64,000 nucleotides of DNA from Pegoplata infirma (taxonomy: Eukaryota; Arthropoda; Insecta; Diptera; Anthomyiidae): assembly GCA_963921195.1 (NCBI GenBank), contig OY992539.1, positions 98,464,964 through 98,528,963 of the forward strand, written 5' to 3'. The notes under the pieces were generated by a model, which was given only the letters and a program-made list of their open reading frames with translations, did no database searches and was not told where the DNA came from. A program made the translations under genes and the position numbers. Shown in pieces: positions 20,766 to 32,686 of the stretch (position 1 is the first letter of the stretch; each line of letters opens with the position of its first letter).

Positions 20766-23139
20766 TTTTTTCTAATTTTTCAAAAATCCAAAACTTTGAA
20801 AAAATGCCCGGACTTTGAAAATCGGAGAAGAAAAAATTTAGCTATACAGAAAAATGCCAGTCTAGTGCACAGCTTGTTAAAATGTTCGAGCAAAGTGTTA
20901 TTTTTACAAAAAATACGAAATTCTTAAAAAAAAATGTTTTTTGAAATTAATTTATGGAAATTATAGTGAATTCGGAGCGGTTCAAACGCTGTTTATTTTT
21001 CAAGTCGGGAAAAATATAAATTATATTTGCAATTTTAATTTGATTTTTTTTTACATTAATTCAAAAGTTGGTTTTCAGGATTCTTCAGAATGTATGAATA
21101 TTTTTACAACTCTGGTTTTTGGAGTTTAGCGATATCCAATAAAAAATATATTTTAAATCTAAATAGATGTGATTAACAAGACCACACAAAATCCAAAATT
21201 AGGAATATCTGACTAAATTTAAATTAAAAAATAAATACATAAAAAATCTTTAAAATATATTTATTTTTAGGAAAATTTTATTAAAATTTTGTGTTTAAAA
21301 AAAATAATTTTAAATAAACTTTTTATATTGTGGAATTTGGCCAAGTCAAATTTAACGCTTTAACTTCTTATTTTTTGTGTAAATTTGTATTTGTGTTGCC
21401 TTTTTCCCGCTAGATTTAATTCCTGTTGCTCTTACTCTTTTTGCATCCTGATTTGAATGGTACAAACCATTTTCAAATCTAAGGCACAGGTCTTTCGCAT
21501 AACATCTTTAAAGTTGCACTGAAAAATATTTTTCCCATGCACTACGGATGCAAATTGATGCTGGCAACAACTTTAAACATTTTTTTTAAAATCTAAAAAA
21601 ATCAGGCAAAGTTTTTTGCACCAAATAACATTAAAACTGGGAGGATTGAGGCCGCAAAGAAAAAAAAATATAAAAAATATTTTTTTCATATGCACTACCA
21701 TTGCAAAATGATGCTCGTCACAGTGTTTAACATTTTTTTTAAACTCTGAAAAAAATATGTAAAGCTTTTTGCACCAAATAACATAAAATGGGTGGTAAGG
21801 TGGTTGTTTGGTGGTTGGGGTAAGAGTGGAGTGCATTTTTCCTTTAATGGTAAAATCACTAAATTAGCATTACCTACAGCCTATTGAATATGTATATCAA
21901 CTGACTAGTGCCTATTTTAATCTTAATTGGAAACAAAAAAACAAAATAAATATAAAAATAATGCTAGAAAAAAAAAAAAACGAAGAATAAAAGGAAGGTT
22001 AAAAAAAATGTAAAGTGAAAATCAAGGCAGAAAAAATAAAGATTACCTACTTCACAAACATAGAATTTTATGATAATTATATTGAATTAACTGTGACAAG
22101 AGGTCTTAAAATGTAACTTAAATACTTACTTAACGTAGTTTGTCCCTTATTTTTTTTTTTTTCAAATATACTTAATTTGGGATATAAACTTGTGTAATTA
22201 GCATATTAATGAATACAATTTTTTTTAGGTAAAAAGGTATCACTTTGAAATTGAAATTTAAATTTTCGTCATTTGCATTGTGTACTGTCACAATTATTGG
22301 GAGGATGACATGAATATAAAAAGAGGAAGTTAGTTAAAAGTTGAAGTGGTGAAAAAGTGATTTAAAACTTTTTACGAATATTTGACATTAAAGGACGAAG
22401 ATAAAATTTAAAGTGAAAAAAAAGAAATATTTTATTATTTTATTCGACCTTTTTGGATTTAAATATTTTAAATAATAATAGTACATGTAAACTTTTTGAT
22501 TGTGAGTTTTAAATTGTTAATTCCTTGAATTTTTTTAACAAAATAATTTAGCCATTCAATAAGTACTGAACTGATTTCTATGAAATTTTAAATTGTCATA
22601 GCTAAAGTATTTTTCAGCTTAATATTTGAAGCCGGTGTTCAGCGTTTGCACAGGGAAGGCAGCAGGACCCCACAACACATTTTACATACGAACACTTTTC
22701 CGAGATATTGCCATTCTGAAAGAAAAACTAACATTTTTACCGATCTTGGTCTAGTTTTTTGCCAAGAGCGCGGCGAATTTAATCCGATTTATTATAAAAA
22801 AAATTAATCGTAAACTAGAAAAAAATAAGTAATATTTTGTTTTATTCAAAAGCTACACTATTTTAAAGTTAATATAGTGAAAAAATTTGATACCAACACT
22901 GTAGGCACTTCAAACAAAAAGATTAATTTAGAAAATGTTGATTATTTTTATTGCGCCCGCCAGCCTTATTCCAAATTGACCTATTTTCGTGCCGAAAATC
23001 GTATTTTACTCTCTGTGAAAAAAGCATGTCCCCGATAAGCCTATGAAAGCAAATTTCTATGCTCATGCTGGTACAGCTATATTTTTTTAACTTTTTCATA
23101 GTATTTTAAAAAAAATATATTACGTATTTTAAATTTCAC
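20766..23139. other. AT-rich stretch without a recognisable gene
   Basis: Holds only short frames with no domain. Two direct copies of a block with TTTTTTGCACCAAATAAC (about 21575-21640 and 21725-21800) are the only clear structure; a third copy lies at 35975-36045. Region 22620-22990 has more balanced composition (GCAGGACCCCACAACAC, GCGCCCGCCAGCC) but no open frame. Confidence 0.5.
21575..21840. repeat. Local direct repeat (TTTTTTGCACCAAATAAC block)
   Basis: Each unit has AACATTTTTTTTAAA, CTGAAAAAAAT-like, AAAG(C/T)TTTTTGCACCAAATAACAT and a G-rich end (GGGAGGATTG or GGGTGGTAAGG). A third, separate copy is at 35975-36045. Origin unknown. Confidence 0.6.
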
Positions 23140-24174
23140 ATATGAGACATTCCACACCAAATGTCCCGCTACAGAAAAACATGTGTCCCGTAAATTTCTA
23201 AATAGGTTTTTTGGATAGCCCTACATGGAACTAAGAAAATTGCGTTTTTGGTTTCTCAAATTTTCAAAAACTGGGCTTCGGAGGCGTGGTCAAATATTGG
23301 AAAAATGGTAAAATTTGTGGCGAGTTGCCTTGATTAAATATTTATCACTTTAAAACGGAATGCACTCTTAAAAATTGGCATTCTTATATAGTTTTTTATA
23401 GGCTATCGATTATTCTTTTTTTTTTTTGGAAAAATATTCAGAACTCGTTCTGAAATATTTCATTTTTTAAAAAAGTCAATTTATCAAAAATCCGTCCACT
23501 TTTTTTAGTTTTTTTTTATTTTTTTTTTAAATTTTAGATGTTTGTCCATCCACACAAAAAAATTCAGAAACGCGTTCTTCGTTTTTTTCGAGAAAATCGC
23601 ATTAGAATTTTAAATTTAATAACAATTTTGTAAATTGCTTGTATTACTCATACGATCTGTTGAAACAAGAATATACAAGCAAATTACAAAATTGTTTTGA
23701 AATTTAAAATTCAAATGCGATTTTCTTGAAAAAAAAAACGACGAACGCGTTACTGAATTTTTGTGTGGATGGACAAACATCTAAACTTAAAAAAAAAAAA
23801 TAAAAAAAAAGTTTCCGGATTTATGATAAATTGATTTTTTTATAAAATGGAAAATTTCAGAACGGGTTCTGAAAAATTTCCAAAAAAAAAAAAAATTAAT
23901 CGATAGCCCATACAAAAGTATATAAGAATGTAAATTTTTGAGATTGTGGTGCATTCCGTTTTAATGTGATAAATATTTAATCAAGGCAACTCGCCACAAA
24001 TTTTAATATTTTTCCAATATTTGACCACGCCTCCTAAGCCCAGTTTTTGAAAATTTGATAAACAAAAAACGCAATTTTCTTAGTTCCATGTAGGGCTATC
24101 CAAACAACCTATTCAGAAATTTATGGGACACATGTTTTTCTGTAGCGGGACATTTGGTGTGGAATGCCTCATAT
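23140..24174. mobile_element. Foldback family F, copy 1 (uninterrupted)
   Basis: Near-complete palindrome with arms of about 500 bp. The ends read TATGAGACATTCCACACC on the left and, inverted, TATGAGGCATTCCACACC. Shared landmarks are AAATGTCCCGCTACAG, GGCGAGTTGCCTTGAT and GTGTGGATGGACAAACATC. The apex is near 23655. With TA as duplication the TIR begins TGAGGCATTCC. Copies 2 (34012-35789) and 3 (about 48549-50481) belong to the same family. No coding. Confidence 0.8.
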
Positions 24175-24600
24175 TAGAGATGGGCGAGTGTTTTTGTTAG
24201 CCCAATACAAGCACATTGTCAACATATACATTTCAAAGATATCTGATAACAAATTTCGAAAATGTCATGCACATGAGGAGTTTCGTCTAAGACTTAAATT
24301 TTGAGTTAAAAAAGATGTGATTTTTGTTTTGATGGCACATCGATGAAAGTTGGTATAAATATTAGAAGCTATTTAAGAATAAGAAATTCGTTCGCGTCAA
24401 TTAAATCGCGCAAGGGGGTCAAAAGTTATGGCGGTTTTAAGATTTAGCGGTTTTAAAAATCTTAAAAATATTTTAAAGATTTTTTTTCTACACATTTGCT
24501 GCATGCGTTATTAAAACATGCAAGGATATATCATTTCTTCTAAAATATATGATATAAATTTAACCCTTTAATGACCAAACGATTTAAAAAAAAAAAATGT
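24175..24600. other. Unassigned interval
   Basis: Ordinary AT-rich sequence between foldback F and the hAT-like element. No gene, repeat or structure recognised. Confidence 0.5.
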
Positions 24601-24608
24601 CTAAGTAC

Positions 24609-26149
24609 TAGGGCGGGTCGATTTGTATGGATCGAAAAAAACTGAAAAATCGTATAGCAAAAACAAAATCTACAAGAAATTCTCAGAAACTTTTCCAAAG
24701 AAACCATTGGTCTAAAATCAAACCCTATACCGCGCCTAATGACATGAAAATCCGTCCGTCCGTCTGTCTTTCTGTCTGTGTGAAACACGCTAACTTTCAA
24801 ATGTTAGCGGAAAAATGAAAAATATATACGGCAAGCTGCTGAAGCATGGCGAATATATTTGTTATACTTCCGTTTAGATTAATACTAAATTTCAGCGAAA
24901 TCTATTAAGTGGTTCATAAGTTTTTAGCAAAATGGGGAATTTAAGACGGGTTTTAACAAGAACTCCCGTGTTGAAAAAAACGCTAAACGCGCTTTGGAAA
25001 GGAATGGTAAGCCAAAAAAATATTTTAAAGGCTGTTTTTGTCACTAAAAAAAAACAAAACAAAAATATTACACTAAAAAAAAAAAAATTACACTCAAAAA
25101 AATTTACACTCGAAAAATTTTTTTTTTTTTTAATTTTTGTAAAAAAAAAAAAATTAATCAAATAAATCAAATACTGATGTAAAAAAATATTCAGTTATCA
25201 AACATTTTTATCGAACACAGCTTTTTTTCTCTCCGATATGCAACTCTCCAATTTCATACAACAAAAGTATCTATGTGTTTTTTTTTACGAAATATCATTA
25301 TGATCCTCAATTAGATACATTTATTTACTAAGAAAAATCCGCTGCACCAGCTTCCCTTTGTAAGTTACATACAAAGGCTTTGGAGGGAATCGAACCCACA
25401 ACCCCTGCACTGACTTTCAGGGTATCACACTACATATTAATATACTGCAGCCCAATGTAAAATAAATAATGGAGTAAAATTTTCATGGATTAAAAATAAA
25501 AGCAGCGATTTATTGTTAAAATTTCTTATTATAATTTTTCGTCTGTGGCGTTTTAATTACAAATCAATCTAATTATTTATTTCTCCATTTCAGGGATTAT
25601 GTCTAATATGCTTGCCGGTCATAATCCCAAAAATTGTTCGAATTATATCCAACGGCAATTAGTAAAACATTGCCGCTGGATATGTTCTTGCAGCATATTG
25701 GTATATAAAACTATGCTTTCTTTATTTCTGAGGTGTAGGGTATGTTCAGCAACTTTGTAGAAAATATTATGGCAAATATTTTTGTGAAACATATTAACCC
25801 TCTAACTCCCTCTCATAACGGTTTTTGGCTCTATTCTAACAAATCGCAAAAAACACCCCGAAAGAGGGGGAGGGTGGGGATGAAATGTTCTACAAAAATG
25901 TTGCCAATAAAATTTTACTATATACCTCAGAGCATCCCAAAGCCCAAAAATTAACACAAACACCAAAAAAGAGTCAAGTTCTATGTTTTGCTTATGAAAA
26001 AAAGGACGGTCGGACAAATCTTCATGTCGTTAGGCGCGGAATAGGGTTTGATGTTAGAAACATGGTTTCTTTGGGAAATGGTCTTAGAATTTCATGTAGA
26101 TTATGTTTTTGCTATACGATTTTTGACAAAAAAAAATCGACCCGCCCTA
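24609..26149 (+). mobile_element. hAT-like non-autonomous element, copy 1 (1541 bp, 8-bp TSD)
   Basis: Ends TAGGGCGGGTCGATTT and its inverse are flanked by the perfect 8-bp duplication CTAAGTAC (24601-24608, 26150-26157). The TIRs extend imperfectly for about 160 bp (AAACCCTATACCGCGCC, AAAGAAACCATGGTTT-like). The interior has a short GTCC/GTCT run (24752-24783), a tRNA-like B box near 25390 and AT-rich filler; no transposase is present. 8-bp duplications point to hAT or a related superfamily. A near-identical copy lies inverted at 41068-42606. Confidence 0.88.
25375..25432 (-). other. tRNA-like B-box segment inside the hAT-like element
   Basis: On the minus strand GTGGGTTCGATTCCCTCC gives a near-perfect TPsiC arm, preceded by a segment containing CCTGAAAGTCAGTGCAGG. 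Acceptor pairing and a clear anticodon arm are lacking, so this is a tRNA-derived or SINE-like scrap and not a tRNA gene. The same segment is in copy 2 (about 41785-41843), and a better-preserved relative is at 40502-40576. Confidence 0.5.
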
Positions 26150-27985
26150 CTAAGTACCTAAAATCGCGATTAATTCGCGGCAAAAGAAAAGTTTCACAAT
26201 TTTGTATAACATATTTAGGCAATGCGCGTTGGTATTACTGAAAAAAATCACGGAAAATCGTATCATTGTACCAGTAGTTTAAAAAAAATCGGTGAATCTT
26301 TTTTATAACAAGAAAATTTAATATGGTCCAAAAAATCTATAATCATCAACATTTTTTAACCCGCCTCTGATTTTAATGATGACACATCAAGTAGGCTTTA
26401 ATTTAAAAAAAATTTCATCCGATTTCGTATAAAGCCTTGGATGTGCCAGATCAAAACAGGTTTAGATAAAATCATCGCGCTTTCCGCTCAGAAGGCTTAA
26501 AGTAAAAAGTCAAAAAGCAAATCGGTTCTTCTCGTTAAGGCACGTCTTTTGGTGTGTTAAAATGAACATGATGCATTAATTGCTACTAAAAAAATAGGAA
26601 ACAGGTTTGCAAATTTCGCACAATTTTCAAAAATGCCATAAAATTTTTGCAATTTATTTTTTAAAAACCCGCCAGTGATTTTTTTGTGTAAACTCCTAAA
26701 AAACTCGGTTTACGCAAGAGTCCAACAAATTTCGAATGAAACCGCGAATGTGCCTCGCGAAAAACTAGTATTTTAAAAAAAAAATACGTTTTTTCTTTCG
26801 AAATTTTATCTGCTGAAACTCCTTAACTATTCGTGGCACATTAACGGGATTAATTCCAAAATGTTAAGAATTACAACAGCTACCAACTCTAGTTCAACTT
26901 TTTTCATTTTATAGAGGGGGCCAAAATCCCTGATCAAAAAACCTCGAAAATTTAAAATCTCTTAATTTTTGGTTTCAAAATTAAGCCGTCTTATAACTTC
27001 TTACCAAGCGATGAAGCATCTATCAAGCCAACATTAAAATAATCTTTTGTATGTACTGACTTTGTGTTATGCCGGAAAAGATTGAAATATAAGGAGAACT
27101 TAAAAAAATGCGAAAGAAGGTAAAAACTATGGATTATTTCAAGCCATTTTTATCGATTTTTCAACTTTAACCCTCTGTAACTTTTACGGATAAAGTGTGG
27201 TAATCCTTAAACATAGGTCAGTGATGGTTCAAGGTCTTGTTTACACAACTGCATTTACAGTTTTTCTAAATTCCAAAAACTGCCGGTTTTTTTAAACATT
27301 TATTTCAGTTTCACTGAGTTGAAATTTAAAAAAGATTTTGTGATATATGTGTTCATTTGCAAAAGTTGCTTTACTTTGGGGATCCCCCGGCCTCTCCCGT
27401 GCAATCGCTGGCCTTTAAAATCAAAACTTAAAAATATTTTTCTAAAACATCAAGCCTTTTTCACTTTGCTGTGTTTGGTAGCGAATGATTGATATAAAAT
27501 TTTACAATATTTATCATACGCAACGTTGTCCATAACTAAAAGTAAATATCCAAACGACTTGAAACTATAAGCGATTACTATAGACATGAATGCCGTTCAA
27601 AAACATAGTAATTTATCCAGGTCATAGAATAACAAATTTTAGAAAACAGTGTTAGAAAGCCATGTGCTTTTATGTATTTCAATGAAATTGACAAGGTCCT
27701 TTTTAGGCAGTAACAAATTTAAATTTTCGTTCAAAAATAGTTATAATGGGCTGCCCGGGTAGACCAAACCCAAACTGTTATCTTCCTTGATAACACTTTT
27801 TTAGCTTGTTTCATAAGAAAAATACTTTAAATTTTGTACTTACTCAATAAAAATTAATCATGTTGGTACCAAAATGTGTAACTTACCTGTAATTAAAAGA
27901 AAAATAATTTTATATTATTAAATGCATTTTTAATTTTCTGCTATTTTAATATTAACTATGTTTTAATTATACGATGAAATTTTTT
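26150..27985. other. Stretch without a recognisable gene
   Basis: Composition is less extreme than elsewhere, but all frames are short and broken. Motifs such as GTGCCTCGCGAAAAAC and GGGGATCCCCCGGCC stand alone. A block GGGCTGCCCGGGTAGACC at 27748-27765 resembles the CCCGGGTAGACC palindrome at 62954. Confidence 0.45.
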
Positions 27986-27989
27986 TTTT

Positions 27990-28145
27990 AAAACAGGTTT
28001 TATTTACTGTTTTATTCATTAGGTAAACATAATTTGTTCACCAGCAGGTGAATTATTATTTAAGTTACACTAATTTCCTTTTTTTTTGTCGAAAGCTTAT
28101 ATAGTCAAACTGACATGTTGCCTAAAAAATTATCATGTTAAAAAA
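27990..28145 (-). repeat. Dispersed repeat W, copy 2
   Basis: Reverse complement of the block at 6345-6545: AACATGATAATTTTTTAGGC, CAGTTTGACTATATAAGCT and ATAATAATTCACCTG. Orientation is opposite and copies are about 21 kb apart. Confidence 0.55.
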
Positions 28146-28595
28146 AAACAAACAAGTTAGAGAACTTTCCCTTTCGATAAATTATAATAAAACGATTTGT
28201 TATGATTCACTTAAATAACAAAATTGTATAATACAAAAAAAAACGGACCTAAAATAAAATGTCATTTTATTATGATTAAACGAAGCTTAGTTTTGATGGT
28301 ATCGTCTTCAGACGGGGATAGCTACAATGGCATAGAATCTATCATGTGTAAATAACACAATACAACACGAAAAAAATACGAAATTTGGACGATTATCTCT
28401 AGTTGAGTAAACCCAAATAATAAAATACCCAGACAGAAACTGCCAACCGTTCCAAAGAAAAAGTCTCGGCAAAGCACTTTATTTTTTGTGTAGAAGGTAG
28501 TATGAATTCGAAAAAGTGCTTTCCAAGCGCTTTGTCAATGTTTTTCTATTGAAATCCGTTCAAAGTATAAATTTTTTATTAAAATTTATTAACTT

Positions 28596-29977
28596 CCCGG
28601 TTAAAAATGATCACATATGTGCACGTATGAACATGTATGATCATCCATATATGTGCATGGACGAAAATTGAGGTAATATGTAGACATATGAGCATATATG
28701 TTCATACATGTTTGCATATATTTATTAATATAATTTTTTTATTATTTTGCATGCGTTATGGTCGATTAAAAAAAATATATTTAATGGTAAAAAGTTTATT
28801 GTTTAATAAAATTCACAATCTTAAATATATGATTACATTTACGCGACGCGTGTAGTTTCATAAAAATTTATAACAAAATATTAATATTATATTAAAATTA
28901 AGCGTATCTTACATATCCTGTCAATATCAGATTCGTGGGGTTATCTTGTTTTTACTTCAGAGGCTGTAAAATTGTTTGTTTTTTGCATTGGTGTCGCTGC
29001 TTCCCTCTCCAAATGTTGAAATCTTGATGTGTTTTTGGTATCTTGACAAAATAAATCTTGAATTAAAAAACCTGTAAATAAGAAAAACATTAATAAGATA
29101 AATCTTAATTTTATTAACATATATTTTACCTTTAGTTTTCCGCAAATTCTGTGCCAAAATATGTATCCTGTATTGCTTAAAAATTTTTCAAATACAAATG
29201 TATGTGACAAATTTTTTTTTAAGTTTTTTTTTTTTTAAAAAATTATGAAAAGTTTTGACAACAGTTACAAAGAAAAAATACAAACAAAAGCAAACAAATG
29301 CCACAAATTTGAAATTAAAAATTATCAATATTTTTTATATTTATTATCAAAAAGGGATTTAAAAAAAATCTTGCTAGTTTTTTAATAATTATAATTCCGG
29401 ATTTTTTAAAAAAATACATGCTTCGAAAATGTTAACCCCTATATTTCCTGCGAACAAAAGGGGTTTTAATCTGGTTCCGTTGCCGCAAATGATTGCCAAA
29501 ACTATTTTTTGTGAATTAGGTTAGGTTTAAAGTTTCTTCTGATGATGAGATTATTGAATGATGCATTTGTTAGTCCTTTTATGTTTTTTTAAAATAAAAG
29601 CCAAACAAAAAGGAAACGTTTTTAGGTTTGAATTCTTTAAAATTTCCTTCTAATAATAACACATTTGTTAATAAACAGAAAACTAAGAAAAAAAGCTACA
29701 AACAATTCCATTATGATCCCCTGTTTTTTTCCCTAAAGCCAAACAAATCTGAAGGAACTAGTCAATTATGATAACAAACTCAAGAATATATTTGCCCGTT
29801 GTATGAATGTATGCTTCTATAGATGCTTTCAAATGTTCTGAAGGTGTTTATACATGTTTCATATGTGGTCATATGTCTTCATACATGTTCATACATGTTC
29901 ACACATGGATCCATACGTGTTCACACATGGGTCCATACATGTTCACATGTGTACATATGTGACGATTTTTACCTGGG
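28596..29977. mobile_element. TIR element with CATGTTCATA subterminal repeats
   Basis: The left end CCCGGTTAAAAATGATCACA and the inverted right end CCCAGGTAAAAATCGTCACA form ~25-bp TIRs that continue ACATATGT. Inside both ends lie clusters of short ACATGTTCATAC / ATATGTGC units (28610-28725, 29845-29965), an arrangement that in other DNA transposons provides transposase-binding sites. I found no convincing TSD. The interior holds a spliced coding remnant at 28941-29187. Confidence 0.6.
28941..29187 (-). pseudogene. Two-exon coding remnant of unknown function
   Basis: On the minus strand an open segment (FKQYRIHILAQNLRKTK) runs to 29130. A GT...AG intron of 58 bp follows (29129-29072; donor GTAAAATATA, acceptor TTATTTACAG). 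Splicing keeps a phase-1 frame into GFLIQDLFCQDTKNTSRF and on to a stop at 28941, about 44 codons. The intron length is typical of flies. The upstream exon is cut by a stop (TGA) just before FKQYR, so only a C-terminal piece remains. It lies in a TIR element, so a transposase C-terminus or a captured host exon are both possible; I cannot name the family. Confidence 0.4.
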
Positions 29978-30819
29978 TTATTATACTTTTTTTCGGGACT
30001 TTTCCAAATTTTTTCCTAAAAGCATTTTTAATAAATTTTTTATATTCCAAAGCGCAAAGAAAACTGCAAACAAATTTTTTCCGGGACTTAGAAAATTGTT
30101 CGAAGTTTGTTCAGAATTTTTTTATCCTAATAAATGAGTCAATAAATTTTTTATCCTAATTTAATAAATTTCTTTATTCAAATAAACACCAAAAAAAGTT
30201 GTGTCTTATGGACTTATGTATATAATTTATATACGTCCCTTTGTTTTTGTTCTAAAAGTGCTATAATAGTACCATATTTTTTGTTTTTAAAGCGCTTTCA
30301 AAGCGCTTTAAAATAGCAACGGCATACCGTTTACCGTGGTTATCATTTTGGACGCTGGGAGAGTACTTAACTGTGATGCTTTGCCAGCACACAAGCGACC
30401 ATAAAAGGTACTTTGCCAGCACTCTCCCGTTCGTATTTTTCTGCCTGGGTATACGTGTGCCGGCGTTTTGAAAGATCACATTGAAACTTTATTTTAGAGG
30501 ATAAAGTTTATTTATTATTTAGAGGATATAAATTTATAAAATTTATATCCTCTAATAATAATTTTAGGAAAAATTAATTCACCAAAACAAATTAAATTTC
30601 CAAAAATAAGTTGTAAATTTGCAAAAATAGAAGAAAATTAAAAAAAGTTATAAATTTGCCAAAAATATTACTAACAACTTTTTCCTAAAATGTTTGAGGC
30701 TGATACAAATATTCTTTTATAAAATAGTAAATTTACAAATTTGTTGACGCGATGAAACTTACAAGGAATTCTGGTGATTTAACGAGATTGTTTGCTACCT
30801 ACTTTCTATATCACAACAA
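29978..30819. other. Unassigned interval with one hairpin
   Basis: No gene is recognised. A perfect inverted repeat, TTTAGAGGATATAAATTT paired with its complement, spans about 30518-30553, with partial extra copies of AGAGGATA just upstream (30496). Repeated AAAGCGCTTT-type palindromes occur at 30288-30310. Confidence 0.5.
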
Positions 30820-32686
30820 TCTATATAAATAAAAATCAATTGTCGTTCGTTGGTAACCGCATCAGTTGAGAACGGCTGGACCGATTTGCACAATTTTTTT
30901 TTGAAATGTTCATCATAGTCCAACTTAGGTTTTTACGTAAAGAAAAATTGACCACGCCCACTTTTACGCCCATTTTTTTCAATTTATCTAAAATCGGAAA
31001 ACGGCTGCACCGATTTGGGTATTTTTGTATTAAAATGTTCGTAGCAATCCAATATAAGTTTTTAGTGAAAGAAAAATCAAACACGCCCACTTTTACGCCC
31101 ACTTTTTCAATTTATCTAAAATCTGAAAACAGCTGGACCGATTTGTCTAAATTTTTTTAAATGAATTTTTAGTCATATTCCAACTTTGGTTTTTACGAAA
31201 AAAGAACTTGACCTCACCCACTTTGGCTAAATTTTGTTGAAAATTTTCATCATAATTCAACTAGGGTTTTAACGGATAGTAAAATTTCCCACGCCCACTT
31301 TTTTTATGTATCGAAAAAACTATAACGGCTAGACCGATTTGGTTATAGTCCGCAAAAGATTCTTAAGGAAAGAAAAATTGTCCACACCTACTTTTACGCT
31401 CACTTTTCCCAATATATATATTTTAAATCATGGAATGGCTGGATCAGTTTGTCTATTTTTGTTTTTAATGTGCGTCATATTCCAACTAAGGTTTTTTGGA
31501 AATAACAATTTTCCATTTCTACGCCTACTTTTGAATGGAGGGACCGAGTTGGTTGAATTCAAAGGTTTTTACTTTAAGGAGTGATGTTTTCGATGTATAT
31601 AAAAACTGCTCTATAGAAAAATAAAATATAGAATAATAAAATATAAATAAAAATCAAATGTAGTTCGTTGGTAATCGGATCACTTGAGAACTGACCGATT
31701 TGGATAATATTTTTTTTTTTTTTAATGTTTATCTTATTTTTTTAATGTTCGTCTTAGATTTTTTCGGAAAACAAATTAATCACTCCCACTTTTACATCTC
31801 CTTTTTTCGATATATCTAAAATCGGGTCGCCATAGTCCAACTTAGGTTTAAACGGAAATAAAAATTGTTCACGCCCATTTTTATTTCAATACATCTAAAA
31901 CGGAAGAACGACAGGGCCGATTTGGCTATTTGTTGACATTCGTGATAGCACAACAAAGGTTTTTAAGGAAAGAAAAATTGTCCACTCCCACTTTTTTCAA
32001 TAAATCTAAAATCGGAGAGCGAATGATCTGATTTGATAATTTTTTTCTTTAATGATCATTTTTGTAGTCCATGTAATTGGTCGGAAAGAAAAATTCTCCT
32101 CGCCAACTTTTTTTTTGATATATCTAAAATTAATTTTTACTCCAACTCGATTTATTAAAAAAAATATTTTTTAATAGATTCCGCATAAACTTGGTACAAA
32201 TCAAGTTTAACTTACCACACAAATTTTAACGCCAACTTTTGTCTAAATAAGTCGACTACTAATGACCGGACCGATTTTTTTATGGTAATAATAGTTCTAA
32301 TTAGGTTTTTAAGGAAATATAAATGAGAAAAGTGTCCTGAAAAAATGGAAAATTCGGGAAAACTGTAAAGGGTTGTTTGAACTCAAGACAATAGCTCACA
32401 GTAAGAACGAAGGATATGCGTAATTCATTATTGTATTGTTCATAATGATACTTAAGAAGTTTTAAATTTGTACAGGTCGCAAAGTCGAAGACATGGTTAT
32501 TTTTTTTTTGTTCTTAAAATATAATTTGAAGATGATTATCTGCCTAATCGCGTCCTTAAAAACTACTCCCACAAATCTTTGTAAGCCAAGAAATTCATTA
32601 CATTTTTTGCAGGGCTATATATTGGAAGCGATGAAATATAACACTGATCTTATATTTGGTCCAGCAACGCGGACCGAGCCAGCTAG
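30820..32686 (+). mobile_element. Helitron-like element H3, 1.87 kb
   Basis: Starts TCTATATAAATAAAAATC preceded by A. The 3' end has hairpin GGTCC/GGACC (32658-32662 with 32671-32675, loop AGCAACGC), linker, CTAG (32683-32686) and T. The body is a diverged tandem array of ~105-135-bp units around GAACGGCTGGACCGATTTG and CACGCCCACTTTTACGCCC. A second head-like sequence (TAAATAAAAATCAAATGTAG, GTTCGTTGGTAATCGGATCA) at about 31645 suggests two fused copies. No Rep/helicase coding is visible. Confidence 0.75.
30850..32300 (+). repeat. ~130-bp diverged tandem units of Helitron H3
   Basis: About ten units carry variants of GGCTGGACCGATTTG followed by TTTTTACGGAAAGAAAAATT and CACGCCCACTTTT. Short frames with the same residues on each unit arise from the repeat. 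Confidence 0.7.
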
